Of a stretch of 64,000 nucleotides of DNA, positions 37,745 to 47,865 are shown in pieces. Location: positions 132,625,924 through 132,689,923 of the forward strand of contig JAVMKO010000003.1 of the NCBI GenBank assembly GCA_032164245.1. The letters run 5' to 3'. Each line of letters starts with the position of its first letter. The stretch's first letter is position 1. The notes beneath the pieces were generated by a model. That model had not been told where the DNA came from, ran no database searches, and saw only the letters and a program-made list of their open reading frames with translations. The position numbers were made by a program, and so were the translations under genes. Origin of the DNA: Sternotherus odoratus (Eukaryota; Chordata; Testudines; Kinosternidae).

Positions 37745-38118
37745 TCACATTGTTGGCTACACTTGCAGATGTAGAGCGCTTTGGATTAAACCAGTCTTTG
37801 GAGAGCGTACCAGGGAAAGCGTTCCAGTCTGTTCACATTGACAGCTGCAAGCACACTGGCATAGCTACTTTTGCAGCACTTGAAGCTGCATTGGGAGCGG
37901 TGCATTATGGGCAGCTATTCCACAGAGCACCTCTTCCCATTCTGGTGCTGTGGCTTGTGGGAAGAGGGCACAGGGTGTGGGGCATTCTGGATCCTGTCTC
38001 TCTGCCCCGTGATGCATTGTTTTGAATCCCAGCAATCCCTATGTTTCCATCCACATTTGGCACCATCTTTCAATGGTTTCTGTGCAACGCTCTCTGTCTT
38101 CCTTTTTGGTCTGTGGCA

Positions 38119-39324
38119 ATGGAGCCTGAACTACTGAGGAGGATGCTGATGAGTCTTGCCAGCACATCTCGTTTAGCAGTCAACTTACTCCTTAAGATCC
38201 AAACTGACACCGAGAAGTCTGATAATATCGAGTCGCGTAACTCATACGACACGAAATTGCTTGTCTCATTCATGGACATGCTCTCCACTGTGGAACGCCG
38301 CTTTTGGGCTTGGGAAACAAGCATGGTGGGATCACATCATCATGCAAGTCTGGGATGACGAGCAGTGGCTGCAGAACTTTCGGATGAGAAAAGCCACTTT
38401 CATGGGACTGTGTGCTGAACTTACCCCACCCTGTGGCGCAAGGACACGAAATTGAGCGCTGCCCTGCCAATGGAGAAAGCAGGTGACTATTGCAATCTGG
38501 AAGCTGGTAACGCCAGACAGCTACCAATAAGTCGCTAACCAGTTTGGAGTGGGAAAGTCGACAATTGTGTTGATGCAAGTTTCCAGGGCCATTAATCGCA
38601 TCCTGTTCAGAAGAACCGTGACTCCGGGTAACGTGCATGACATTGTGTCTGGCTTTGAACAAATGGGTTTTTCTAACTGGAGGGGTGAAAGATGGGATGC
38701 ATATTCCTATTCTGGCACCAGACCACCTAGCCTCAGAGTACGTTAACCAAAAGGGGTATTTCTCCATGGTTATCCAGGCACTTGTGGATCACCCGTGGGT
38801 GTTTCATTGACGTTAATGCAGGCTGGCTCAGAAGGGTCCAGACTCATGCATCTTTTGGAACACTGGTTTGTTCAAGAAGCTGCAAGCCGGGACTTTTTTC
38901 CCAGACCCGAGGATCACCGTAGGGGAAGTCGAAATGCCCATTGTGACCATTGGAGACCCCGCTTACTCTAGAATGAAATTATGAAACCCTACACAGGGAG
39001 CTTGGACAATAGCCAGGAACAGTTCAACTATAGGCTGAGCCAGTGCCAAATGACTGTGGAGGGTGCTGTTGGCCGTTTGAAGGGCTGCTGGTGCTCTCTT
39101 TATGGGAAGCTGGACTTGTACGAAGACAGCATCCCCACGGTTATATTCGTGTGCTGTACCCGCCATAACATTTGTGAATGGAAGGGTGAAAGCTTCACTC
39201 AGGCAACACCTGGAGGCTGAATTTGCACTGCCAGAGAGCAGGGCAATTAGAGGGGCCAAGTGTGGGGCTGCGAGGATTTAGGGATGCCTTGTGGGAGCAC
39301 TTTGAGACTAAAAGCCACCATTAA
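38119..39324 (+). pseudogene. PIF/Harbinger transposase (HARBI1-like DDE nuclease), decayed
   Basis: In active elements this protein cuts and pastes the element at 3-bp targets. The decayed reading frame starts at ATG 38119 (MEPELLRRMLMSLASTSRLA) and spans about 400 codons to TAA at 39322-39324. The N-terminal helical region has TVERRFWAWETS, then after a small deletion near 38325 VWDDEQWLQNFRMRKATFMG. A helix-turn-helix-like segment has VANQFGVGKSTIVLM (38534-38578). Catalytic blocks are DGMHIPILAPDHL (first Asp at 38691-38693), the HDARIF-equivalent reading PDSCIF (second Asp at 38841-38843), GDPAYS (near 38957), and TVEGAVGRLKGCWCSL (Glu at 39059-39061). Stops and frameshifts near 38452, 38530, 38690, 38810 and 38975 disable it. 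All three acidic residues survive in place. Confidence 0.85.
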
Positions 39325-39559
39325 TGTCTGGTGCTCTGCACGGGAGTTAAGTGCAGTGGCTATGTTTGGTACACTGACTTGCAGTGCTTGTTGCTTTTCT
39401 GGACTAAGGTATATTTTGCTTTATGCACTAATAAAGTATGTTTTCAAAGTAAAAAACTCCATTTATTGAAAAGAAAATTCGTTTATGGGGAGAAAAAGTA
39501 AAACAGAAATACCAAAAGGGCAAGAGGTTGGTTTGGGGACCTGTTCACTCACAGACTTG

Positions 39560-41289
39560 AGTATGTCCTGATTTCATATTCTGGAATCCTGTCTGGAGTG
39601 CTGTGCACTGAGTGTTACACTTCAGGATGGCTATAAGGCATGTTGAGGGGGTTGAGTGCAGTGGATAAGGGTCGTATTTTCATGGGTGGGTGGTGAAGCT
39701 ATGGGTGAAGCTAAGAAGCTATTGGAGGTGGTAAGAACCCAGATGTTGGGGAAAGTGGGTTGGAGGGGACATGGGTGCACAAGGGAAAGAGTTTTGGGAC
39801 AAAGGCTTTAGGGGAGTGGGGGTGAGCATGGTAGTGCTCCGCCTGCATGGCGATGAGCACCTGGATAGAGTCTGCTTGGGGCTCCATGATGCTAATCAGC
39901 CATTCTGTGCTTTGCTGCTGGTGCATCGCGTTTTCCTGGAAGATCCTCCTTTTGCTCTCTCTCTCCACTTCTGTGCCTTTCAATTCTTTTCCACTTGGTG
40001 CAGCATGTCGTCTTTGATTTTACACAGCCTCTTCCTGATTCGTCTGTCTGTCTGGCCGGTGATAAGACTGACAGCTGAGATCTCAAGGTTGCACCTATAC
40101 AGGCAAAATGCAACACTTAACAGAAGCAGCATTGTACACACCAGACAAAGCAATAATTCCACCGCACTTAAGGACGGCAATCACAGTCCATACAAAACCA
40201 TAATTTGTCTGACCCAAAGCGAGTGCACATAATGCATGGGAGCCCCAGAAATGGTAAGTAAGCACAGGGTCGAGGGGGACTGATTGTTTCATGGCTGTAC
40301 TGTCCTCTGGGTTTCTGTGCCTTGGGAAGAGCCAACAGCTGCAGAGGGCACCTACACTGAACACTATCCTAACATTTTCCATAGCAGTTGGTCCTGGAGG
40401 ACATCTCGCTGCTGAGAGTGACCGGGGAAGCAAGGGAGGGTTTTTACTACAATGTGGCTTCTGCCCTGGCCCATACACAGTTTTCCTATGTGCAGGAATG
40501 GTCCCCCCACCCCTCGTGGCAGAGTGACACGGACACGTTATCCTGACTGGGACAAGAACCACGCCGGCTCTCCCAATAAACCTTTGCAGGCATATTGCCC
40601 ATGTTCTGGCTTAGACTTTTGAAGAGATCACCATTGCCGATTACAGTACCACGATGTGATGGAGTGCATCAATGCCCTATTCCGCATCTAGGCATGCATG
40701 CAGCCCTTACCCTCCTCACCCCAGGAGCCTACACATAAATCTTCCTTCCCGAAAAAAAAAAAAAAGCCAGGAACCTTCTCTGTTGTTTGTTCTTCCCCAA
40801 GCACCAGACACCGTGACGGGCTGCCTTCCTCCTGGCTCGGGAAGAGCTCTTAGCTGTATACCTCAGGGGACTCCGGGGTGTCTCCCCCTGCCTCAGCACC
40901 CTCACTCGCACTTTCCTCCTCTTCCTCCCCCCTTGCAGTGCTGGGCTCGGAAATGTCCATGGTGATTGTTGGAGTGGAGGTGGGATCACCCCCAAGTATC
41001 ATGTCCAGCTCATTGTAGAATTTGCAGGTCGCAGGGACAGCACCGGAGCTGCCGTTTGCCTCATGGGCTTTGCAGCAGGCATTCCACAACTCCTTTATTT
41101 TAACCCAACACTGCACCACGTCCCGGTCATGGCCCCTGTCCGTCATGGCCCTTGATATCTGCCAGAAGGAATTGTAACTCTTATGGCTGGAGCGCAACTG
41201 GGACTGCACAGCTTCCTACCCTCAAACAATGATGAGGTCCAGCCCTCACCATTGCTCCATGCTGGGGATTGCCTGGTGCATGGAGGCAT
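39560..41289 (-). pseudogene. Myb/SANT-like accessory protein of the Harbinger element, decayed, two exons
   Basis: On the minus strand an ATG at 41289 opens MPPCTRQSPAWSNGE, then, after a frame break and stops (near 41220), QSQLRSSHKSYNSFWQISRA, MTDRGHDRDVVQCWVKIKEL and WNACCKAHEANGSSGAVPAT. This is a trihelix/Myb-like fold with conserved Trp residues (AWS, FWQ, CWV, LWN). An acidic tail (RGEEEEESASEGAEAGG, near 40925) follows, and a stop at about 40850 lies before more family-like sequence (ELFPSQEEGSPS). A probable second exon begins after an AG at about 40100 with ATLRSQLSVLSPA, continues in another frame with WLISIMEPQADSIQVLIAMQ and fades near 39560. That region is the Gln- and Pro-rich C-terminus typical of these partners. 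The exon structure is inferred from family resemblance. Confidence 0.75.
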
Positions 41290-41685
41290 GGTCACCTGGA
41301 AAGATGCGCTGAGAGCACTCCACACTTGGTTGAGCAAACAGGAAGGGGATTTTCAAAATTCCCAGGGAATTTAAAGGCGAGTCTGACGGTTGGTCACCTG
41401 AGCACAGGGCAGCAGAGTTCAAAAGTGATGACCAGAGTGGCTAGAACAGGCATTGTGGGACACTTCCACAGGCCAATCAGAGCACATTAGGTGTCCACAG
41501 TGGCGCCGCAGCACTCCAACGAGAGTGCAACAAACGTTATTCCTCTCAGGAGGTGGAGTAGCAGGAGCACTCCAGCCACGGAATCAGCGCGCTCTACGTG
41601 CCTTGCCAGAGCGAATGGGGAGTAAGGTAGAGCACTCTTGGTGGCTTTATTGTGCTATAATGTGCAAGTGTAGCCAAGCTCACAG

Positions 41686-42149
41686 TGTGGAATAAGGCAA
41701 AGAGCTGCTTATGGGGGAATCTGAACTAAACATGCAGACAGTGCTAACAAAGCTGAGAGGACAGTGAAACAATATGAAATTAAATAAGATCAATTAAGTA
41801 GGGATGGACAGTTTTTATACAGGACTGTGAAGGTGATGGTGTGCTTGAATTAGATGTGGTAAAAAAAAAAGGGGGGGAGGAAGGAATGGTATGATTCAGT
41901 GAGAAAGTGATATGATCAAAAATGATGAGCCAGGAAGATAATCATCACACCAGTGACACTTAGTAATAGAGTAATGGGGAAATTGAAAGGTTTTGGAAGT
42001 GAAGACAAGGAACTCTTTTGGGACCATGTTACCTTTAAGCTGTCAGTGAGACTCCAAGAGATGAGTTGAGATGTGGATTGGATGGAAAGAAACAGGTCAA
42101 GGATAGGCTGGTAGATTTGTGAGTTATGAAGGTGGAGATGCTATGTGCT
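41686..42149. other. Intron, possibly an old repeat
   Basis: Contains 'gatatgatcaaaaatgatgagccaggaagataatc' and 'gtgaagacaaggaactcttttggg', which have the flavour of an old amniote repeat but are not assigned. There is an A10G7 run near 41862-41878. Confidence 0.35.
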
Positions 42150-42430
42150 ACAAGATCTGCACTGGCTTTCATTTCATTTCAGGATGCAAATCAAGGTCCT
42201 GGCTTTGACCTAGTAAAGTCCTAAATAGTTTGAATCCACACTATTCGAGGACTCTCTCTCTGTCTCTCTCTGACACCACAGTTGAGATTAGCTGAGGTGC
42301 TGTGGCTGACAGCCTGAATTTAACCACAAAGGGGCTGTTGATGGAGAATTTACAGTGATAGTCCTCTGTCAAATTCACTTCCCCTTTCGCTGTGGAACAG
42401 CCTGCATCTGGTCTTTAGGGCATGTTACCA
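42150..42430 (+). pseudogene. L2-clade LINE reverse-transcriptase C-terminal fragment
   Basis: The sequence reads LHWLSFHFRMQIKVLALT and then, shifted, SP..FESTLFEDSLS. This parallels the L2 end-of-RT block 'LHWLPV..RI.FK.L.LTYKAL.G..P.YL..L' that every L2-like LINE carries. 'tgtggaacagcctgcatctgg' near 42393 corresponds to 'wnslp' (WNSLPAS type). Strongly decayed. Confidence 0.65.
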
Positions 42431-42533
42431 GACCCATCAGTTCTCCCAGGATTTTGACAAAGGGGAGGAGTGTAGAGGTTTGGCAGAATTGATGTTAAAG
42501 GTCTGGATGGATACTAAGGCCCGTAGCCTCATC

Positions 42534-42606
42534 TGGTGTAAATTGATTAGCTTCATTGACTTCACCGGGCTATACTGATTTACACCTGCTGAGGATCTGG
42601 CTCTGA
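42534..42606. repeat. Palindromic amniote repeat (GGTGTAAAT...ATTTACACC)
   Basis: 'ggtgtaaattgattagcttcattgac' and 'gggctatactgatttacacc' form an imperfect stem, followed by 'tgctgaggatctggctctga'. This matches a widespread amniote repeat (ggtgtaaatcagcatagctccattgacttcaatggagct...gatttacaccagctgaggatctggcc). Confidence 0.65.
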
Positions 42607-43980
42607 CTACTAATGGATTGGGGTTTTTTTTAGGTACTTAAATTTCTAAATAAATAAACATGAACATAAAGAAAACTCACAAGTGCTTTGAGCAAGTCTT
42701 AAAACTACAATCCATAAATAAATTTTGTTTCTTGTATATCTGTAATCTGTTTAAAATATCTGTCTTACTAGGGAAGAATCTGATTTTGTATTGGTCTATA
42801 GTCTATTCAGCATCATTTGTGTAGTTTGTTTTCTATTATGCATGTGCCTACATGAGAGGTGTATTTTAAAAATCTAAACAAATTGTTATGCAATTATGAG
42901 GCACAATGAAGTGAGTTAAGGGAAAGCATACTACCTATCTGCTTTAGCCCTAACTCTAAATTTCTTTATGTTGTTTGTCACATCACTACTGTTTAAGCAT
43001 ACTTTTTTGTGATATAATTAACAGACATAGTAGGCTGGTACAAAAAAGGACATCTACCAGTTTTGACACTGAGAATTAATTATGAAATAAAAGACAGATT
43101 TGTGCTCCGGCTAGAATTAGCCTAGCAGTTCAAAATGTAAGCAGTCACCTTGGAATTGTGTAACAGAAAGTGACACCCTTTCTTTTACTATAGGCTAAAT
43201 ATATCTTGTGATGTTTAGTTAGACAAATCATCTGTTTGTCAGCTCTATCTGTTATTCTGTTTAATTAATTTGGAAAATAGTTGTTGCTTTCTTTGACAAG
43301 CACAAAGTTCATGTTAAATAATTTAAAAAGTATAACCATTTTTTAAGTGGGTTAGATGATTATCAGAGAGGTCATTCATTCTTACTGGAAAAAGATCACA
43401 TTCAAGCATGCCATATCTAGCCTATTTTAAATGCAATAAAGTTTCAAAAGAATATCTGTAAGGCTGTTTTCAACTTCTTTAATTAGCTTTTGTACGGAAT
43501 ACCGCACACAAAATGCTGGCACTGTAAATTGTTCCAAGTGAACATAATTATTTTAATGCTTTTAATGCAGCTTTCCTTATAAAATACAACAAAGACCTCT
43601 CCAAATATCTCATGTTGGTTAATACAGAGAAACATTGTGATAGTGGTTAATTTTGAGTGCACAAAGAACTACTGGAGGGTAAGGAGAGGACATCTGTTGG
43701 ATAAGCTTTCAATATGATGAGAATGATAAGAGACCTGCCACTGGTGCAAAAGACAACAGCTAATCTTTTACAGTATTTGATTAAAAAAACAAAGCATATC
43801 TCATTTTGTTGTTTGTTTACTGGGGGGGGGGAGAAATAGCCCTGGATGTTCTGGGCAGACACACTGGGAACTCATATGGGAGAAGACTCTCTGGCCATTC
43901 TGATGTGCCCCAATTTGTAATAGAAATAGTCACTATACTATGTTTCTAGGTCTGCGTGTTCTGCGTGGATTATTTTTATG
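42607..43980. other. Unique AT-rich intron
   Basis: No gene or repeat was recognised. There is a G9 run at about 43822-43830. Confidence 0.5.
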
Positions 43981-44968
43981 ATGGACTAGCGAAAATACCC
44001 AGCGTTGCTCGGGTCCGTCGGAGGGGGGAGGGAGCAGAGAGCTGAGCAAGTGCAGGGTCCGTTGGAGGGGGGAGGGGCAGAGAGCAAACCTGACACCCCC
44101 ACCTCACCCCCCCGACCAAACCTGACACCCCATCTCACTTACCCCTCGACCAACCACGACTCACATTTTCACCCCCCCACCCAAACCCAACACCCCCACG
44201 TCACCCCCCTACCAACCCCAACACCCCCTGACCAACACCCACACCTCACCCCCTGTAGGCCAAACCTGACACACCCACCTCACTTTCCCCCCAACCAAAC
44301 CCGACACTACCACCACAAACAAACCCGACACCCACACCTCACTTACCTCTCGACCAACCCCGACCCCCCTCCTCACCCCCTCAACCAAACCCAACACCCC
44401 CACCTTACCCCCCCCACCAAACCCAACACCCCCTGACCAACACCCCCTCCTCACCCCTCATCCACCCCAACACCCCCGGCTCACTTACCCCCCGACCAAA
44501 CCTGACACCCCCACCTCACCCCCGTCCAAACCCAACACCCCTACCTCACTCACCCTCCGACCAAACCCAACTCGGGTCTGTCTGAGGTGGGGAGGGGCAG
44601 AGAGCTGAGCGAGTGTGGGGTCCGTTGGAGGGGGGAGGAGGCAGAGAGCTGAGCGAGTGCGGGGTCCGTTGGAGGGGGGAGGGGGCAGAGAGCTGAGCGA
44701 GTGCGGGGTCCGTTGGAGGGAGTATTATGACATCATAACTATGTCACAGAGAACAGCAGCTGCCCAGCTGATGTGATTGACCTTTAAATAATTTCACCCC
44801 TCGGGGGCGTCAGAGGTGAGATTTGAAAAATTTTCGACTCTTACCCTGATTAGGACCCTAAGACCTCTAACTGTACCAAATTTCAAGTCTCTAGCTCAAA
44901 CGGTGTGGAAGGAGTAAGCGCACGTACATACACGCATACACCAATTGAGTTTTATATATATATAGATT
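43981..44968 (+). mobile_element. Minisatellite-rich mobile element, family not assigned
   Basis: The block begins 'actagcgaaaatacccagcgttgctcgggtc' and ends 'ccaattgagttttatatatatatagat'. Between are a G-rich unit 'gagctgagcgagtgcggggtccgttggaggggggaggggcaga' (two copies before and about four after the C-rich array, ending near 44720) and a C-rich array (44090-44570) of units like 'ccaaacctgacacccccacctcacccc'. The tail (44820-44960) contains 'accaaatttcaagtctctagctcaaacggtgtggaaggagtaa'. The start phrase, conserved tail and terminal (TA)n look like a non-LTR (RTE-type) or related element, but I cannot assign it. Frames across the C-rich array (44005-44436 and 44209-44454) are Pro/Thr low-complexity products. 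Confidence 0.5.
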
Positions 44969-45048
44969 GTCACTGTGATGGAGGATCCCTTACTGCTTTC
45001 TGTATGTTTGTCAGTATAATAACAGTAAAAGTTTTTGGGGCTTCATTA

Positions 45049-45098
45049 TATGACTTGCAAGGATCCAGTGGCCTATGACTTGCAAGGATCCAGTGGTC
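45049..45098. repeat. 25-bp tandem duplication
   Basis: 'tatgacttgcaaggatccagtggcc' is followed directly by the same unit ending 'tc' instead of 'cc'. One mismatch in 25. Confidence 0.9.
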
Positions 45099-45639
45099 TA
45101 CACAAACAGCTTTAGTGCTGAGTAAAATTTACAAAGCTGATTAGGAATAAAAAGGAAGTTTGTGAGGGAGGGGTGAAGGTATTGAAAAATTGACAGTTGG
45201 TGTGCAGTCATTCTTTTTTTCATCTGTTGAGTAATGTAGGGCATAGACAATCTTGACTGCATTTTTTTCGTTCCCAGTGTAATTCATGTGCAATTTTTTT
45301 CCTCAGAATATTCATGTTGCTTACAGTTTAAAAAGGACTTTAAACTGTTAATGTGTTGGGCAGAAAAGGGTTTAAGCTGTCTACACTCTCCGATGACAAT
45401 TTAGCAATTAAAAAATGTCCAAATAGTACTTAATAATTTTCACAATAAACAGTTCCTTAAGCTCACAGAATACTGTAATTTTCACAGACATTTATGCTGC
45501 TCTCTGCTGTGTTAATTGCAGTGAAGCCACTGGAAGATAGCTGTTGATTACACCTCAAACTTAGAAAAACTACATGCATATAGCAGGCCATCATGTTAGT
45601 TGCCAAGAAGACTTTTCTTACGATTTGTACTTGCAGCTA
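45099..45639. other. Unique intron
   Basis: Nothing recognised. Confidence 0.5.
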
Positions 45640-45865
45640 TAATATTTAGGACTTACCTCATAGTGCTTTATATCTTCAGCACTCTGTGCAAACATTAACC
45701 AATCCTTTGGGATAGGCAAGTATTACTCTCTCCATTTTATAGGTGGCAAAGTGAGACAGAGAGGTTGACTTAACCAAGGTCATAAAAATTAGTGGCACAG
45801 CCAACTTTGAGCTCAGGAAATCCAGGCTCCCAATCTTATGCACTGTATACTAGAACATATTGCAT
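45640..45865 (-). repeat. MIR-family SINE copy
   Basis: 'ccattttataggtggcaaagtgagacagagaggttgacttaaccaaggtcataaaaattagtggcacagccaactttgagctcaggaaatccaggctccc' is the reverse complement of the MIR core and 5' part (cccattttacagatgagg...gaggttaagtgacttgcccaaggtcac in antisense). Confidence 0.85.
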
Positions 45866-47121
45866 AGTTATTTGTAAAGCGTTGTGTGTACCTGATTTCT
45901 GGGTATTGTTAAATTCAAGTTCAGATGCAGATTTTATTTGAAAATCAGAAGAAAAGTAATTGGTTCAGTATCTAGGTGGAAGGGGCTCAATTATATGCTG
46001 ATGTTTATCCAACTTAATAACACTTGTTTTAAGTGCAGCTCCTATTATGCTGTGTTTTGATACTTGATGAATTTCAAAAATTGCTGATAGTTGCACTGAT
46101 AACTGATCTAAGTATATGCTTTAGTCTTTTTAATAAAGCACAAGAGGTGAAAGCTTTCAGCTTCAGGTTCTGGAATGGACTGAACACAGAGTAAAATGCA
46201 TTCCTTACTCATTAAATCCAGAAGCACCTGCTGCATTATTATTTGGCTATAAACCAAAAAAAGAATAGTTTAGTGAAAGTTTGTGGGGGGAAAAGAGCAT
46301 TTAATCAAATTTATACAGCTTTCTCAAAGTTACTGGAACTAAAGTAGTTGGTGATGTAATGTGTGAAGTCCAACAGAGTATTTTGCTGTGCTGGAGAAAA
46401 CTAATGGAAACATTCACTTGGGGTAAGACAAATGGTATTAAATGAGAAAACACACCATGAATTGCAAATGGAGCTGAATTAATTTGTTGCTACAGTAGTG
46501 TTGCCCTACTGTTAAATGAAGGCTGTGTAATTATCTTGCTGGCAGAGATAATGTCAAAACCTCATTTCTCCTTACATGCCTCATTTTTACATGAGGGCTA
46601 ATTGAGCTGCAAGGTGACAACTGATTATATATGGCTATCATCGGGTCCTCTTGCTCAATTTGCAAATAATGTTATCTTTAAGTGATGATTTTTATCACAT
46701 GTCAAATTAGGGGTAAAAAAACCCTTTTTTCTAGCTGTTTTAGTAATCTGTAACATTTCATTTCAATCAGTAAATTATTCTGAAAGAGACAAAGAAAAAC
46801 AGTAATGAATTATGCATGAATTTCTTTAAGATTCTTGATTTTCATCCACTTGACATGCCTTTACTTGGAGCACATGAGAACAGACCAATAGCAACCATTT
46901 TGGTTTGAAGTTGTCAATTGTTCTGGGTATCAGCAGGCCATTTACAATCCAAACCATTTATCTGACCTATCAGTCCTCATCCTCAAAGGAATATACTGCA
47001 TAACACTTTAAAAAGACGAACCTGGGAGCTTAAATTCATTATTTTGCTAGACACCAAAAATCATGGATAGAACAGAGAAACTGAATTTATGGTTTATTTC
47101 AACAATCTATAACCCACTAAC
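45866..47121. other. Unique AT-rich intron
   Basis: Nothing recognised. Confidence 0.5.
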
Positions 47122-47344
47122 CCGGGGTGGGCAAACTATGGCCTACAGGCCACATCCGGCCCACAGGACTGTCCTGACCCGCCCGCCTGAGCTCCCGGCA
47201 GGGGAGGCTGCTCCCGGCCCCTCTCCTAGAGCCTCAGCATGCCATGAGGCAGCGCTCTGGGGAGCGGGGCTGCCCACTCCTCCGGGAGAGCAGTGCAGCA
47301 TGTCTGGCTCCAGCCGGGCTCCCAGCAGTATGGTAAGGGGGCTG
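47122..47344. mobile_element. hAT MITE left part (same terminus type as the 23.7 kb element)
   Basis: 'cccggggtgggcaaactatggcctacaggccacatccggccc' carries the GGGGTGGGCAAACT terminus, followed by a GC-rich body. The expected right terminus is missing. At about 47345 the sequence passes directly into CR1, so the element is truncated or recombined. Confidence 0.65.
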
Positions 47345-47622
47345 GGACCAATCTGCCCTGGAGGAAAATTTCTTCCCAGCCCCAAATATGGCGATCAGCT
47401 AAACCCTGAGCATGAGGGCAAGACTCACCAGCCAGACACCCAGGAAAGATTTCTCTGCAGTAACTCAGATCCCACCCCATCCAACATCCCATCACAGGCC
47501 ATTGGGCCTATTTACCGCTAATAGTCAGAGATCAATTAATTGCCAAATTAGGCTATCCCATCATACCATCTCTTCCATAAACTCATCAAGCTTAGTCTTG
47601 AAGCCAGATAGGTCATGGGCAA
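47345..47622 (-). mobile_element. CR1 LINE fragment
   Basis: 'ggaggaaaatttcttcccagccccaaatatggcgatcagctaaaccctgagcatgagggcaagactcaccagccagacacccaggaaagatttctctgcagtaactcagatccc' then 'cattgggcctatttaccgctaatagtcagagatcaattaattgcc' and 'aactcatcaagcttagtcttgaagccagatagg' is a turtle-type CR1 on the minus strand, well preserved and therefore relatively young. The frames at 47063-47521 read through the hAT/CR1 junction by chance. Confidence 0.82.
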
Positions 47623-47624
47623 TG

Positions 47625-47865
47625 TATTTAGGTTGATGCAGTGTCAGTGTAGACACTGCGTATATTATGTTGACTGTCACTGGCTTTCAAAGGAGCCGTC
47701 CCAGTGTCCCACATTGACAATACATACAATTTATACAAATGCTCCTGTGAGGACACACAGCACCAACACAAGGAGCAAAGTATGCATGCATACAAGTGAT
47801 TTAATAACTGCACTGGCTATATGTTGGCATAAGTTGGGTTGACATAATTTTGTAGTTTATATCCT
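47625..47865. repeat. Harbinger-type MITE
   Basis: 'gatgcagtgtcagtgtagacactgcgtatattatgttgactgtcactggc' opens a block ending around 'ggcataagttgggttgacataattttgtagt'. The phrases are typical of turtle MITEs with ends in 'gtgtagaca' and internal 'ttatgttgact'. It carries no coding sequence. Confidence 0.45.

Larger units (their letters stand above)
37745..41685. mobile_element. PIF/Harbinger DNA transposon, nearly complete, two decayed genes
   Basis: About 3.9 kb bounded by inverted ends. The left 'ttggctacacttgcagatgtagagcgc' (about 37752-37778) matches the reverse complement of the right end 'gcaagtgtagccaag' (about 41664-41678), and a 'gcgctctacgtgcc' motif sits inside the right end (41588-41601). 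The exact outer base and the expected 3-bp target duplication are not certain. Inside are a transposase gene on the + strand and a Myb/SANT-like gene on the minus strand, converging tail to tail around 39330-39560. This two-gene layout is the hallmark of autonomous PIF/Harbinger elements, whose Myb-like partner assists transposase nuclear import and DNA binding. Both genes carry many breaks, so the copy is dead. Confidence 0.85.

Noticed and set aside
44005..44436. 143-codon Pro/Thr-rich frame
   Set aside because: Translation of the 'cacccccacctcacccc' array.
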